DNA of 64,000 nucleotides from contig NZ_JAKKFI010000089.1 of NCBI RefSeq assembly GCF_022230955.1, forward strand, positions 112,428 through 176,427, read 5' to 3'. Position 1 is the stretch's first letter. Each line of letters opens with the position of its first letter. The position numbers were made by a program, and so were the translations under genes. Under the pieces are notes generated by a model. It was not told the DNA's origin. It saw only the letters and a program-made list of their open reading frames with translations, and ran no database searches. Shown piece by piece: positions 33,889-42,481 of the stretch. Origin of the DNA: Micromonospora cabrerizensis (GTDB lineage: Bacteria > Actinomycetota > Actinomycetes > Mycobacteriales > Micromonosporaceae).

Positions 33889-36462
33889 TCACCGGGTCGC
33901 CCGCTGTGGCCACGGCTGTCCGGCCGTGTCGCTGGCCCGGTCGGCGACGATGGTGCGCAGCAGGGCCAGCAGCTCCGTGCGGTTGGCGCAGTTCAGGCGG
34001 TTGCGCATCCGCGCCACGTGGTGTTCCACCGTCTTCGCCGAGATGAAGAGCCGGTCGCCGATCTCCCGGTAGGTCAACCCCGCCAGCACCAGCTCGGCGA
34101 CCTCGTACTCGCGGTCGCTGAGCCCCTGCTGGGTGGGGCCGGCGACCCGGGCCGTGCTCGCGCCGGTCGTCGGTGTCTGCCCACCGGGAGCGCCGGGTGG
34201 CCGTCCCTGTAACGCGCGGGCGCACTCCAGCAGGGTGGTCATCGCCCGCCGGTCGGCGGTACGGATCGCGGCCTGACCGGCGAGGCGAGCACCGTCCCAG
34301 CACAACCCGGTGTCGTGCAGCCCCCGGGCGGCGGCCTCCACCCGGGTCGGGTCGACGACGCCCCGCAGCACCTCCACCCAGCTCTCCGCGGCGGCGGCGA
34401 CCCTGGCGGCGTACCGGCTGTGGCCGGCGGCGGCGAGCAGCGCGGCGACGTGTTCGTCGGCGACCGCCGGCTGGGCGGTCAGGATGGCGGCGTGCAACCC
34501 GCTCCAGTGCAGGGGGACGCTCCACAGCGGCGGGTCGCCGAGGCGGCCCAGCAGGGCGCGCCCCTGGAGCAGGTACGGCTCCAGGCGGGCCAGGTCACCG
34601 AGGCGCGCGCCCGCGATGGCCAGCTCACCCAGGGGCAGCAGCGTGAACAGGTCGACGGGGTGCCGGACCACTGCCTCCAGCGCCTGCCCCCACCCGCGCT
34701 TGAGCGCCCCGAGGTCACTGTTGCGCCGGCTGACGCCCATCCGGATCGCGGCGGCGAAGAGCAGGTCGCGTGACTCCAACGGCCGCCCGTCCAGGGTCAC
34801 CGTGGCGAGGCGTTCGGTCGCGGCGTGCGTCTCGCCCCGGACCATCAGGATCCAGGCCTGCAACAGCCGGTGGCGACGAGCCATCAGAGGGCCGCCGACG
34901 CCGGCGGCCAGGCCCCGGTGCAGCACCTGCTCGGCGATCTCCAGCTCGCCGCAGTGCACCGCCGTCAGCGCCGCGAGTGCCGCCGGGCTGTCCGGGAGGA
35001 GTGCCGCCCGCCCGTCCGGCTCCAGCAGCGCGGCGGCCTGCACGAGCGCGGAGAGCGCGGCGGTCGGTGAGCCGGTCACGCTGTCGCGGACGCCGGCGGC
35101 CATCAGCCGGGCGGCGCTGGCGTGCAGGGTCGGGGGTTCGCCGGCGGGGTCACCGGCCGGTGGCTCGGCGGCGGCGGCCAGGTCGCCGGTGGCGAGCCCG
35201 CCGACGGTGGCGAACGCCGTCGCCGACGCGGTGCCCGACCACCGGTACAGCTCCACGCTGCGGCCGACGTGCCCACGGTGCGCCAGGGCGGTCGCTGCCA
35301 CCACGGCCGCCTCGCGGCGATCGGGGGGAGTGGCCGTGGACAGCAGTCGGTCCGCCAGTCGGAGGGCGTCGTCGAGGTTGCCGGCGAGTGCGGCGGCGAG
35401 CGCCTGCTCGGCGCTGGCTGGCCGTCCGGCCGCCGTGGCGGCCCCGAACAGGTCGGCGGCGAACGCCGGCTCGTCGGCCAGGGCCTCGTTCGCCGCCGCG
35501 ACCAGGGTCGGGACCGGGCAGTCACCGAGCGCCCCGACCGCCAGCAGGGACCGGACCAGCGGCAGCACCGCGCCACCCCGGGCGAGCTGCAACTCGGTGA
35601 GCCGACGCCAGACCGCCGTCCGCTCGGTGGTGGGGCTGAGCGTCGTGACGGCCCGCCGGACGATCGGCGCGAGCCGGCCGTCGGCGCCGAGCAGCCCGGC
35701 CGCCCTGGTCGTGGCGATCAGGTCGTCCACCGCCGCCGGCTCCCGGCCCAGGAGTGCGCCGAGCATACTCACCGGCAGCGTCCCGGCGGCCGCGACGGCC
35801 AGCAGCAGTCGTCGTACCGCGTCGGGTTGGACGTCCAGGTCCGGCCCGAGCTCGCCGACGACGGACCGGGGTGGGTCGACCACCGCGCCGGTCGGGGTCT
35901 CCGCGCCGGCCAGGCCGCGGGCCAGCCGTTCGACATCGCGGGGTACGCCGCAGGTCTGCGTGTGGACGAAGTCGACCAGGTCGTCGCGGCGGCCCACCTC
36001 GGGTGTGGCGGCGAGGTAGGCGGCGGTCTGCTCCCGGGTGAACGGCGTGAGGAGCAGGGCCTGCCCGTCGCGCCGGAGCGAGTCGACCAGCTCACTGAGC
36101 GCCGCCGACCGGGGCCACGGGCGGTGGGCGACCACCAGCCGGTGCCGACGGCTGGCGACCAGACCCAGCAGCACCTCGATCCGTGCGTCGTCGAGCAGGT
36201 GGGCGTCGTCGACCAGCACCAGCGTGTCGTCGTCGACCGGTTCACCCGGCTCGGGGGCGGTCGTGCGCACGGTGACCCCGGCCCGCTGGTGGACCCGCGC
36301 CAGCTCCGCGAGCAGCGCGGTCTTCCCGTGACCGCCCGGACCGGCGATGCCGACGCTGAGCGGGCCGGTCGGATTCTGCACGACCGTGTCCAGCAGGGCC
36401 TGCGGCCCCCTGTCCAGCGTCAGCCCGGCCTCGGCGGTGTCATTCATGATCATTGGGGTCAT
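33889..36462 (-). CDS. iniR: IniR-like LuxR-family ATPase regulator
   Basis: The 857-residue protein is a large LuxR (LAL/STAND) regulator: P-loop GPGGHGKTALL (about 41-51), Walker B VLVDDAHLLDD (about 85), a long helical repeat region and a C-terminal LuxR helix-turn-helix (about 785-845; LSDREYEVAELVLAGLTYREI, SAKTVEHHVARMRNRL). In mycobacteria the LuxR-type ATPase IniR is encoded divergently from iniBAC and activates it on cell-wall stress. The same layout is found here, so the symbol rests on both architecture and context. Its ATG overlaps the hsp70 stop (ATGA), which implies that chaperone and regulator are made together. Confidence 0.82.
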   Translation of the reverse strand: MTPMIMNDTAEAGLTLDRGPQALLDTVVQNPTGPLSVGIAGPGGHGKTALLAELARVHQRAGVTVRTTAPEPGEPVDDDTLVLVDDAHLLDDARIEVLLGLVASRRHRLVVAHRPWPRSAALSELVDSLRRDGQALLLTPFTREQTAAYLAATPEVGRRDDLVDFVHTQTCGVPRDVERLARGLAGAETPTGAVVDPPRSVVGELGPDLDVQPDAVRRLLLAVAAAGTLPVSMLGALLGREPAAVDDLIATTRAAGLLGADGRLAPIVRRAVTTLSPTTERTAVWRRLTELQLARGGAVLPLVRSLLAVGALGDCPVPTLVAAANEALADEPAFAADLFGAATAAGRPASAEQALAAALAGNLDDALRLADRLLSTATPPDRREAAVVAATALAHRGHVGRSVELYRWSGTASATAFATVGGLATGDLAAAAEPPAGDPAGEPPTLHASAARLMAAGVRDSVTGSPTAALSALVQAAALLEPDGRAALLPDSPAALAALTAVHCGELEIAEQVLHRGLAAGVGGPLMARRHRLLQAWILMVRGETHAATERLATVTLDGRPLESRDLLFAAAIRMGVSRRNSDLGALKRGWGQALEAVVRHPVDLFTLLPLGELAIAGARLGDLARLEPYLLQGRALLGRLGDPPLWSVPLHWSGLHAAILTAQPAVADEHVAALLAAAGHSRYAARVAAAAESWVEVLRGVVDPTRVEAAARGLHDTGLCWDGARLAGQAAIRTADRRAMTTLLECARALQGRPPGAPGGQTPTTGASTARVAGPTQQGLSDREYEVAELVLAGLTYREIGDRLFISAKTVEHHVARMRNRLNCANRTELLALLRTIVADRASDTAGQPWPQRATR

Positions 36463-37724
36463 CCTTCGCGTCCCCGGCTGCGTGCCAACGCCAGGCGGGA
36501 CGGTTTCGGCAGGTCCAGTGGCAGGACCCGGACCGGGGGCCGCGGTGGCGGGTCGCCCGGGACGGTGGTGTCGTGGTGGGGGCGGCGTGTCGCCGGGACG
36601 GACGCCCGACCGGCACCACTGACCGGGGCCGGATCGCGGGCCGGTGGCTGTCGGCGGTGGCGCGGCGACACCACCTGGCAGGCGGCCATCGCCGCGCCGG
36701 TGGCGGCGGTCAACTGGGAGTCCGGTTCCACCTCGACGGGGACCGGGAGGGCTGCGCTGACCAGCTCGGTGACGAGTGGGACGCGGGTCGAGCCGCCCGC
36801 CAGCAGGACGCCGTCGAGCTGCCCCGGCGTCAGGTTGGCGCTGCGCACGGCCCGCAGCAGGAGGTCGACGGTGACCTGCACCGTCGGGCGGATCATGGCC
36901 TCGAACTGCGCCCGGGTCACCGGCATCCGGGCCGGGCCGCCCGGCAGGGCCAGCACCACGTCGGCTGTCAGGTCGACGGTCAGCACCCGCTTGACCCGGT
37001 CACACTCCGCGCGCAGGCCGCGCAGCGCGGCCTGGGTGCCGCGGCGTGCGCCGGCGGCCAACTCCCGGGCCAGCGCGGTACGGGTGTGGTCGGCCAGCGC
37101 CTCGTCGAAGTCGGCCCCGCCGATCGGGTCCAGACCCTGGGGGGTGCCGAACGTCTCGTAGGTGCCGCGCGGGGTGCGACGCACGAGAGCCGCCTCGAAG
37201 CTGTTGCCCCCCAGGAAGTAGACGACCGCGGTGCTGCCCGCGAACCCGCGGGCGGCGTGGCTCTCGGCGACCGTGACCGTGCGCGGCAGCAGTGTCACGT
37301 TGCGCAGACCGAAGCCGGAGAGCGCCCGGTGCAGCACCTCCCGTCGGTAGGGACGCCACCCCGCCGGGTGGCTGAGCACGACGGCCTCCGCCGGCCCGCC
37401 CTCCAGGGCGTGGACCCGTTCCACCACCCACGCCGCCAGTTCGGCGGTGAGAGTCTGCGGCGGGCAGGTTTCGCCGCCGAGCAGCAGGGGTACGTCATCG
37501 CCGATCCGGTGCACGAAGTCGCGTGTGGTGCGGCTGCCATCGTCGGTGGCGGGCTCGCCGACGTGCAGCGAGCCGTCTTCGGACAGGCACAGCACCGACG
37601 GTACGAGGGTGGAGCCTACCTGCAGCGGGACGGGCTCAGGGCGGGTCCAGGTCGTGCCGTGCGACCGTGCGACCGCGGCGGCGGTGTTGGTGCTTCCGAT
37701 GTCTATCCCCAGGACGTACGGCAT
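36459..37724 (-). CDS. Hsp70-family protein with nucleotide-binding domain only
   Basis: The 421-residue protein has the actin-like ATPase fold: phosphate 1 motif GIDIGSTNTAAAV (6-18), GGADFDEAL (about 208), and the adenosine motif LLAGGSTRVPLV (about 330). The sequence after about residue 375 is Pro/Arg-rich and disordered; there is no peptide-binding beta-sandwich domain or lid. It is therefore a truncated Hsp70, a type often found beside actinobacterial stress-signalling genes. Coupling to iniR suggests that it senses or tunes the regulator rather than acting as a general chaperone. It is transcribed away from iniB across a shared promoter region. Confidence 0.88.
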   Translation of the reverse strand: MPYVLGIDIGSTNTAAAVARSHGTTWTRPEPVPLQVGSTLVPSVLCLSEDGSLHVGEPATDDGSRTTRDFVHRIGDDVPLLLGGETCPPQTLTAELAAWVVERVHALEGGPAEAVVLSHPAGWRPYRREVLHRALSGFGLRNVTLLPRTVTVAESHAARGFAGSTAVVYFLGGNSFEAALVRRTPRGTYETFGTPQGLDPIGGADFDEALADHTRTALARELAAGARRGTQAALRGLRAECDRVKRVLTVDLTADVVLALPGGPARMPVTRAQFEAMIRPTVQVTVDLLLRAVRSANLTPGQLDGVLLAGGSTRVPLVTELVSAALPVPVEVEPDSQLTAATGAAMAACQVVSPRHRRQPPARDPAPVSGAGRASVPATRRPHHDTTVPGDPPPRPPVRVLPLDLPKPSRLALARSRGREG

Positions 37725-37825
37725 CGTCTCTTCTCCCCCCGTGAGTTGGCCGGCCGGTGGCGATGGTGTCGGTGCTGCCGACGACCCACCCCCGGCGAAC
37801 CCCGCGGGCTCCTACGTTCGTACCA

Positions 37826-37856
37826 GAGATCAGTCCCTGGTCGGGACCCTAATCTC
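37826..37856. promoter_or_regulatory. Dyad in the hsp70-iniB divergent promoter region
   Basis: An imperfect dyad reads GAGAT-2 bp-GTCCC-5 bp-GGGAC-4 bp-ATCTC, the only clear two-block palindrome in the 297 bases between the divergent genes. It is a candidate IniR operator by position. Promoter-like A+T patches flank it (cctacgttcgtacc on the left, cccctaacgtacgag about 37879-37894 on the right). Confidence 0.45.
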
Positions 37857-38021
37857 GCCGGGTCGGTTTCCCCCTGTCCCCCTAACGTACGAGGCGGCGG
37901 AGCCCCTAGTTCAACCGGCCCGGATGCGGGCTGAGCCCCGATGCCCGGGGGCGGGCCCGGCAATAGCGTCACTGTCGACGTACGACACCCGCCGACGCCC
38001 AGATCCGAGGAGAACCGGCAC

Positions 38022-38906
38022 ATGGACTCGCACCAGACCCTCCACGACTTCGTGCTCGACCTGCTGACGAACCCCGACGCGCGGTCGGCCTTCGACCTGG
38101 ACCCCGAGGGTGCGCTGCGGGCCGCGGGGCTCACCGACATCACCGCGGCGGACGTGCAGGACGTGGTGCCGCTGGTGGTCGACTACGCGCCGGGGCAGGG
38201 CCTCACGCCGCTGGTGCCGGCCGTCGGGGAGCTCGGGTTCGACCCGCTGGTCACCGACACCACGGACGTGGTGGGCCAGTTGCAGAGCGTGGCGCAGCAG
38301 ATCAGCGTCACGAGTTCTCCCACCGGCGTGGACATCAAGGCCGGTGTGCTCGGCGCCATCGCGGTCGACCCGTCGGCCGCCGCCGCCGGGATCACCGTCC
38401 TGCCGGGGATCGGCCTGGGCGTCGGTCCGTACGGGCTGGACAGCGACCTGGCCGGCGTCTCCGACGTGGCGCACACCCTCGACGCCGACGTGGTGCAGCC
38501 GGTGGACGCCATCGCGGACCCGGTTCTGGGGAACGTCACCGGCGTGGCCGGCGACCCGGGTGGTGTGCTCGGTGCCACCGACCCGGGTCTGCTCGGCGGT
38601 GACCTGACCGGCGGTGTCCTCTCCGGCACCCACGGTCAGCTCAACGGTGTCGTCGGTTCCCTCGGTGTCGACGACACCCTGGGCGGGTTGGGCCTGGGCC
38701 ACGGCGGAGGGGCTGTCGGTGGCGTCGTCCCGCCGCTCGACGTGCCGTCCACTGTGGGTGGTGTGACGCACCAGGTGGACAGCCTCCTGCCCGGCGTCAC
38801 CGGCACGGTCGGCGACGTGACCGGAGGCGCCACCGATGGTGTGCTGGGCGACTCGCACGACTCGTCGGACCACGGCCTGCTGGGCATCACCGGCGGCCTG
38901 CTCTGA
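38022..38906 (+). CDS. iniB: IniB-type protein
   Basis: An ATG after GAGGAGAA gives 294 residues. The first 75 form the IniB N-terminal domain (HQTLHDFVLDLLTNPDARSAFDLDPEGAL, LTDITAADVQDVVPLVVDYAP). The rest is low-complexity and rich in Gly, Val, Asp and Leu (repeats such as GVLGATDPGLLGGDLTGGVLSG), with no membrane helix or signal peptide. In mycobacteria IniB is the first product of the isoniazid-inducible operon and its function is unresolved. Placed in front of two dynamin-like genes and divergent from iniR, this is clearly the same system. Confidence 0.88.
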   Translation: MDSHQTLHDFVLDLLTNPDARSAFDLDPEGALRAAGLTDITAADVQDVVPLVVDYAPGQGLTPLVPAVGELGFDPLVTDTTDVVGQLQSVAQQISVTSSPTGVDIKAGVLGAIAVDPSAAAAGITVLPGIGLGVGPYGLDSDLAGVSDVAHTLDADVVQPVDAIADPVLGNVTGVAGDPGGVLGATDPGLLGGDLTGGVLSGTHGQLNGVVGSLGVDDTLGGLGLGHGGGAVGGVVPPLDVPSTVGGVTHQVDSLLPGVTGTVGDVTGGATDGVLGDSHDSSDHGLLGITGGLL

Positions 38907-38928
38907 CAGGGATCTCCGGCGGGAGCGG

Positions 38929-38960
38929 GAGGCCGGGTCGCTTCGGGCGATCCGGCCCTC
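38929..38960 (+). terminator. Hairpin between iniB and iniA
   Basis: Near-perfect arms (gaggccgggtcgc / gcgatccggccctc) fold with one bulge and one mismatch around ttcgg, 23 bases after the iniB stop. It could attenuate transcription so that iniB is made in excess over iniA and iniC. Confidence 0.55.
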
Positions 38961-39018
38961 TCCGGTTCCACATCCGGTCCCTCTTGATAATTGAGCCGAA
39001 ATCCGCACACTTGGTGCG

Positions 39019-40878
39019 GTGATGGCCGGGATCTGGTTGGACGTGCTGGACGAGATCGCCCGTACGTGCAGTGCTCATGGTCGTGGTGACCTGCTCCAGA
39101 CGGTGCGGCAGAAGCGTGCCCAACTGCTGGACCCGACGCTGCGCGTCCTGGTCATCGGTGAGCCGAACCAGGGCAAGAGTCAGTTGATCAACGCCATCAT
39201 CAACGCTCCCGCCTGCCCCGTGGGCGACGGCCGCACGACCCTCCTGCCGACCGTGGTGCAGCACGCCGAAGCCCCGTCCGCCGCAGTCGCTCAGGCGCCG
39301 CCACCAGCCTCGGGTCGTCCCGCCGGCTCCGCCGCCACGATGACGGTGGAGCGGACCCCGGTGGCACTCAACCAGGTCGCCGCGGGCGTGGCCGGCCTGG
39401 TCGGCCGCCGCGCGGGCGGCGGTCCGGCGTACGTCGAGATCGGGGTGCCGCGCGCCCTGCTCGGCGCCGGGCTGGTGCTGGTGGACACTCCGGGCACCGA
39501 CGAGGTCGCCGGTGTCGGTGGCGCCGCCCCGGTCGCGGCGCCCGCCCGCGCGGACACCGTGCTGCTGGTCTCCGACTCCACTCGGGAGCTGTCGGTCGCC
39601 GAGCTGAACATGTTGCTGCACGTGATGCGCGCGCACCCGAACGTGGTCGTGGTGCAGAGCAAGACCGATCTGGTGGCGGACTGGCGCGCGGTCGCCGAGC
39701 GCAACCGGCAGCATCTCGTTGAGGCCGGTGTCGCGGCGGCGCTGATCCCGGTCTCGGCGACACTGCGACTGCGCGCCGCGGCGGCCGACGACCGTGACCT
39801 CAACGCCGAGTCCGGTTTTCCCGCGCTGATCGCCCGACTGCAGCGGGACCTGGCCGGCAAGTCCGACCACCTGGCCCGGGCGTCGGTGCAGGCGGTGGCC
39901 CGGACGGTGGTGGAGCAGCTGGCCGCACCGCTGCGCGCCGAGCTGGCGACCCAGGAGGCCGAGGAGCAGTCCGGGCCGATCTCCCGCCTGCACGCCGCGC
40001 AGCGCGAGGTCGACGAGCTGCGCCGGTGCTCGACCCGCTGGCAGAACACGCTCAACGACGAGATCGCCGACCTGCTCTCCGACATCGAGTACGACCTTCG
40101 CGACCGGACCCGGCAGATCCTGCGTACGGTGGACGAGGCGTTCGACACCGCCGATCCGCTCGACGCGTGGGACACCTTTCAGGACTGGTTGGAGCGCAGC
40201 CTCGTCGAGGCGGCGGAGGCCAACCACGAGTGGCTGATCCAGCGCTGCGACTGGATCGCCCGCCGGGTGGCCGCCAACTTCAATCGGTACGGCTACGACG
40301 TCCTGCCACCCTGGTCCATGTCCATGCCGGACGACATCGGCCAGCGACTGCCGGAGTTGCAACGGCCGACGATCGACAGGTTCACCACCGGCCAGAAGCT
40401 GTTCACCGGCATGAAGGGCTCGTACGGCGGCATGTTGATGTTCGGCCTGGCGACCACCCTGGCCGGAATGCCGATGATCAACCCGGTCTCGGTCGGCATC
40501 GGGGCGCTCTTCGGCGGCAAGAGCATCCGGGACGAGAGCAAACAGTTGCTCCGTCGCCGTCAGGCGACCGTCAAGACGGCCATCCAGCGCCACGTGGACG
40601 ACTTCTTCGTGCGGATGACCCGCGACTGCCGGGACGCCGTCCGGCAGGTGCAGCGGATGCTGCGCGACCACTTCACGGGGCTGACCGAGGAGCTTCAGGA
40701 GGCCATCGTGCAGTCGTTCCGCAGCGCGAAGCAGGAGGCCGACACCGATGCCTCGCTGCGCGAGCAGCGCCAGCGCGAGATCCGGCTGAAGATGACCCGG
40801 TTGGCCGCGCTCTACGAGCAGGCTCAGCAGTTGACCGCCACGCGTTCCGCGCCGCTGCTGTTGGAGCCGCAGACATGA
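39019..40878 (+). CDS. iniA: IniA-type dynamin-like GTPase
   Basis: A GTG (or the next codon, ATG) opens a 619-residue protein. The GTPase domain has P-loop GEPNQGKSQLINAI (about 47-60), G3 VDTPGTDE (about 160) and G4 QSKTDLV (about 215). A long helical stalk follows, with a hydrophobic stretch near 470-505 (MLMFGLATTLAGMPMINPVSVGIGALFGG) of the kind bacterial dynamin-like proteins use to contact membranes. Mycobacterial IniA is a dynamin-like membrane-fission GTPase that supports drug tolerance. There is no strong ribosome-binding site, and 112 bases separate it from iniB. Its stop overlaps the start of the next dynamin gene. Confidence 0.9.
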   Translation: MMAGIWLDVLDEIARTCSAHGRGDLLQTVRQKRAQLLDPTLRVLVIGEPNQGKSQLINAIINAPACPVGDGRTTLLPTVVQHAEAPSAAVAQAPPPASGRPAGSAATMTVERTPVALNQVAAGVAGLVGRRAGGGPAYVEIGVPRALLGAGLVLVDTPGTDEVAGVGGAAPVAAPARADTVLLVSDSTRELSVAELNMLLHVMRAHPNVVVVQSKTDLVADWRAVAERNRQHLVEAGVAAALIPVSATLRLRAAAADDRDLNAESGFPALIARLQRDLAGKSDHLARASVQAVARTVVEQLAAPLRAELATQEAEEQSGPISRLHAAQREVDELRRCSTRWQNTLNDEIADLLSDIEYDLRDRTRQILRTVDEAFDTADPLDAWDTFQDWLERSLVEAAEANHEWLIQRCDWIARRVAANFNRYGYDVLPPWSMSMPDDIGQRLPELQRPTIDRFTTGQKLFTGMKGSYGGMLMFGLATTLAGMPMINPVSVGIGALFGGKSIRDESKQLLRRRQATVKTAIQRHVDDFFVRMTRDCRDAVRQVQRMLRDHFTGLTEELQEAIVQSFRSAKQEADTDASLREQRQREIRLKMTRLAALYEQAQQLTATRSAPLLLEPQT

Positions 40879-42335
40879 CCGTGGGGCTGCGCCTGGACGA
40901 GGCGGCCTGGGGGTTGTTGCACCAGGCCATCGATCTCTATCAGGACAACCCGCGGGCCGTGGGGCAGTTGCGCAATCAGGTGGCCCGGTTGGAGCAACCG
41001 CTGCGCATCGCGGTCGCCGGGCCGTGGCGGTCCGGCAAGTCGACGGTGCTCAACGCGTTGATGGGCGAGGAGGTCGCGCCGGTCGAGCGGGCCGACGGCG
41101 TGTTCACCTGGTACGAGGACGGCCCCGCCCCGCGTGCCACCGCCTATCCGGCCGGTCAGCCCCCGCAGGAGCTGACGGTGGTCAAGTCGGCGACCGGGCT
41201 GCGGGTGGATCTCGGCTGGGACACGGGGGACCTGCGCGACATCGTGGTGCAGTGGCCGACGCGGGCGCTGCGGCAGATCACGCTGATCGACACTCCGGCG
41301 GTTCCCGGTGACGTCGAGCAGGGGCGGGTGCCCCTGGTGGAGCGGGTGCTGCGGGACTCGGACGCGGTGTTGTACCTGACCCGTGACGGTCGTGACAGTG
41401 ATCTGCGGATGCTGGAGGCGGGCCGGGACGGCGCCGTCGGGCAGGCCGCCCCGATCAACGTGATCATGGTGCTGTCCCGGGCGGACGAGACCGGGGGAGG
41501 CCGGATCGACGGTCTGCTCAGCGCCCGTCAGCTCGCCCGCCGGCACTACCGCGACCCACGGGTGAGCGCACTGAGCGTGAACGTGGTGGCGTGCAGCGGG
41601 ATGCTCGGCCTGGCCGGCAGGATGCTCGGCGAGTCGGACTTCGCGGCGCTCGCGGCGTTGGCCTCGGTGCCCCGGGCGGGGTTGGACGCCCATCTGATCT
41701 CCGCCGAGCGCTTCCTCCGTGGTGATCTGCCGGTACGGCTGGAGACCGAGGTCCGCGGCGCGCTGCTGGACCGGTTCGGGATCTTCGGTGTCCGGTTGGC
41801 GGCCACCCTGGTCCGCAGTGGCTTCGACAGTCGGGTGAAACTCTCCGCCGAGCTCATCCGGCGCAGCGGTCTCACCGAGCTGCGGGAGTCGGTGACCCGC
41901 TGTTTCATCGACCGCCGGGACACACTCAAGGCCCGGTCCGCGCTGGCCGCGGTGGAGACGCTGCTGCGGGCCGAGCCCACCCGGGGTTCCGGCGAGCTGG
42001 TCGGCGCGGTCGAGCAGATCCTCGCCGGTGCGCACGAGTTCCGGGAGCTGCGCCTGCTGGTGGCGCTGCGCAACAACCGGCTCGGGTTCGACGTGGAGTT
42101 GGCGGACGAGGCGCAGCGACTGGTCGGGGGCAACGGAGTGGGCCTTGCCGCCCGGCTCGGTGTCGAGCACGAGGCGACCGCGCAGCGGCTCTGGGAGGTC
42201 GCCTCCGACGCGCAGTGGCGGTGGCGGGACCGGGCCGAGGACCCTCTGCTTCCGCTGGCGCAGCGGCGCGGGGCGCAGGTCGTCGCCCGCAGTTGCGAGG
42301 GGATGATCGCGGAGCTGGTCGCGGGAGGTCGCTGA
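40875..42335 (+). CDS. iniC: IniC-type dynamin-like GTPase
   Basis: The ATG overlaps the iniA stop (ATGA), so the two are co-translated. The 486-residue protein has P-loop GPWRSGKSTVLNAL (about 49-62), G3 IDTPAVPGDV (about 138) and G4 VLSRADE (about 198), followed by a helical stalk. It lacks the marked hydrophobic membrane region of its partner. Paired bacterial dynamins usually assemble as hetero-oligomers on membranes, so it is likely the partner subunit of the first dynamin in envelope maintenance or stress tolerance. Confidence 0.88.
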   Translation: MTVGLRLDEAAWGLLHQAIDLYQDNPRAVGQLRNQVARLEQPLRIAVAGPWRSGKSTVLNALMGEEVAPVERADGVFTWYEDGPAPRATAYPAGQPPQELTVVKSATGLRVDLGWDTGDLRDIVVQWPTRALRQITLIDTPAVPGDVEQGRVPLVERVLRDSDAVLYLTRDGRDSDLRMLEAGRDGAVGQAAPINVIMVLSRADETGGGRIDGLLSARQLARRHYRDPRVSALSVNVVACSGMLGLAGRMLGESDFAALAALASVPRAGLDAHLISAERFLRGDLPVRLETEVRGALLDRFGIFGVRLAATLVRSGFDSRVKLSAELIRRSGLTELRESVTRCFIDRRDTLKARSALAAVETLLRAEPTRGSGELVGAVEQILAGAHEFRELRLLVALRNNRLGFDVELADEAQRLVGGNGVGLAARLGVEHEATAQRLWEVASDAQWRWRDRAEDPLLPLAQRRGAQVVARSCEGMIAELVAGGR

Positions 42336-42413
42336 GGGCCGTCGGGCCGCTGGTCGCCGCCGTTCGGCCATTTCCCGAGGTGAAGGGCACCCCGCGTTGG
42401 CAAAACTCGAAGC

Positions 42414-42432
42414 ATTGGTTAGCCTAACCTAA
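42414..42432. promoter_or_regulatory. DtxR/IdeR-type iron box upstream of the siderophore importer
   Basis: The 19 bases attggttagcctaacctaa match the TTAGGTTAGSCTAACCTAA consensus at most positions, including the core GGTTAGCCTAACC. The box lies 50 bases before the binding-protein ATG. With iron, an IdeR/DmdR regulator would repress the importer operon. Confidence 0.88.
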
Positions 42433-42481
42433 CTTTCGGGCCGGGTGGCTCACTTCTCTTCGAGAGATCGGGAACTTCAGC

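Noticed and set aside
38022..42335. Interpretation of the dynamin pair as a phage-defence or generic membrane-fission system
   Set aside because: The IniB N-terminal domain gene in front and the divergent LuxR-type ATPase regulator identify the iniBAC arrangement specifically.
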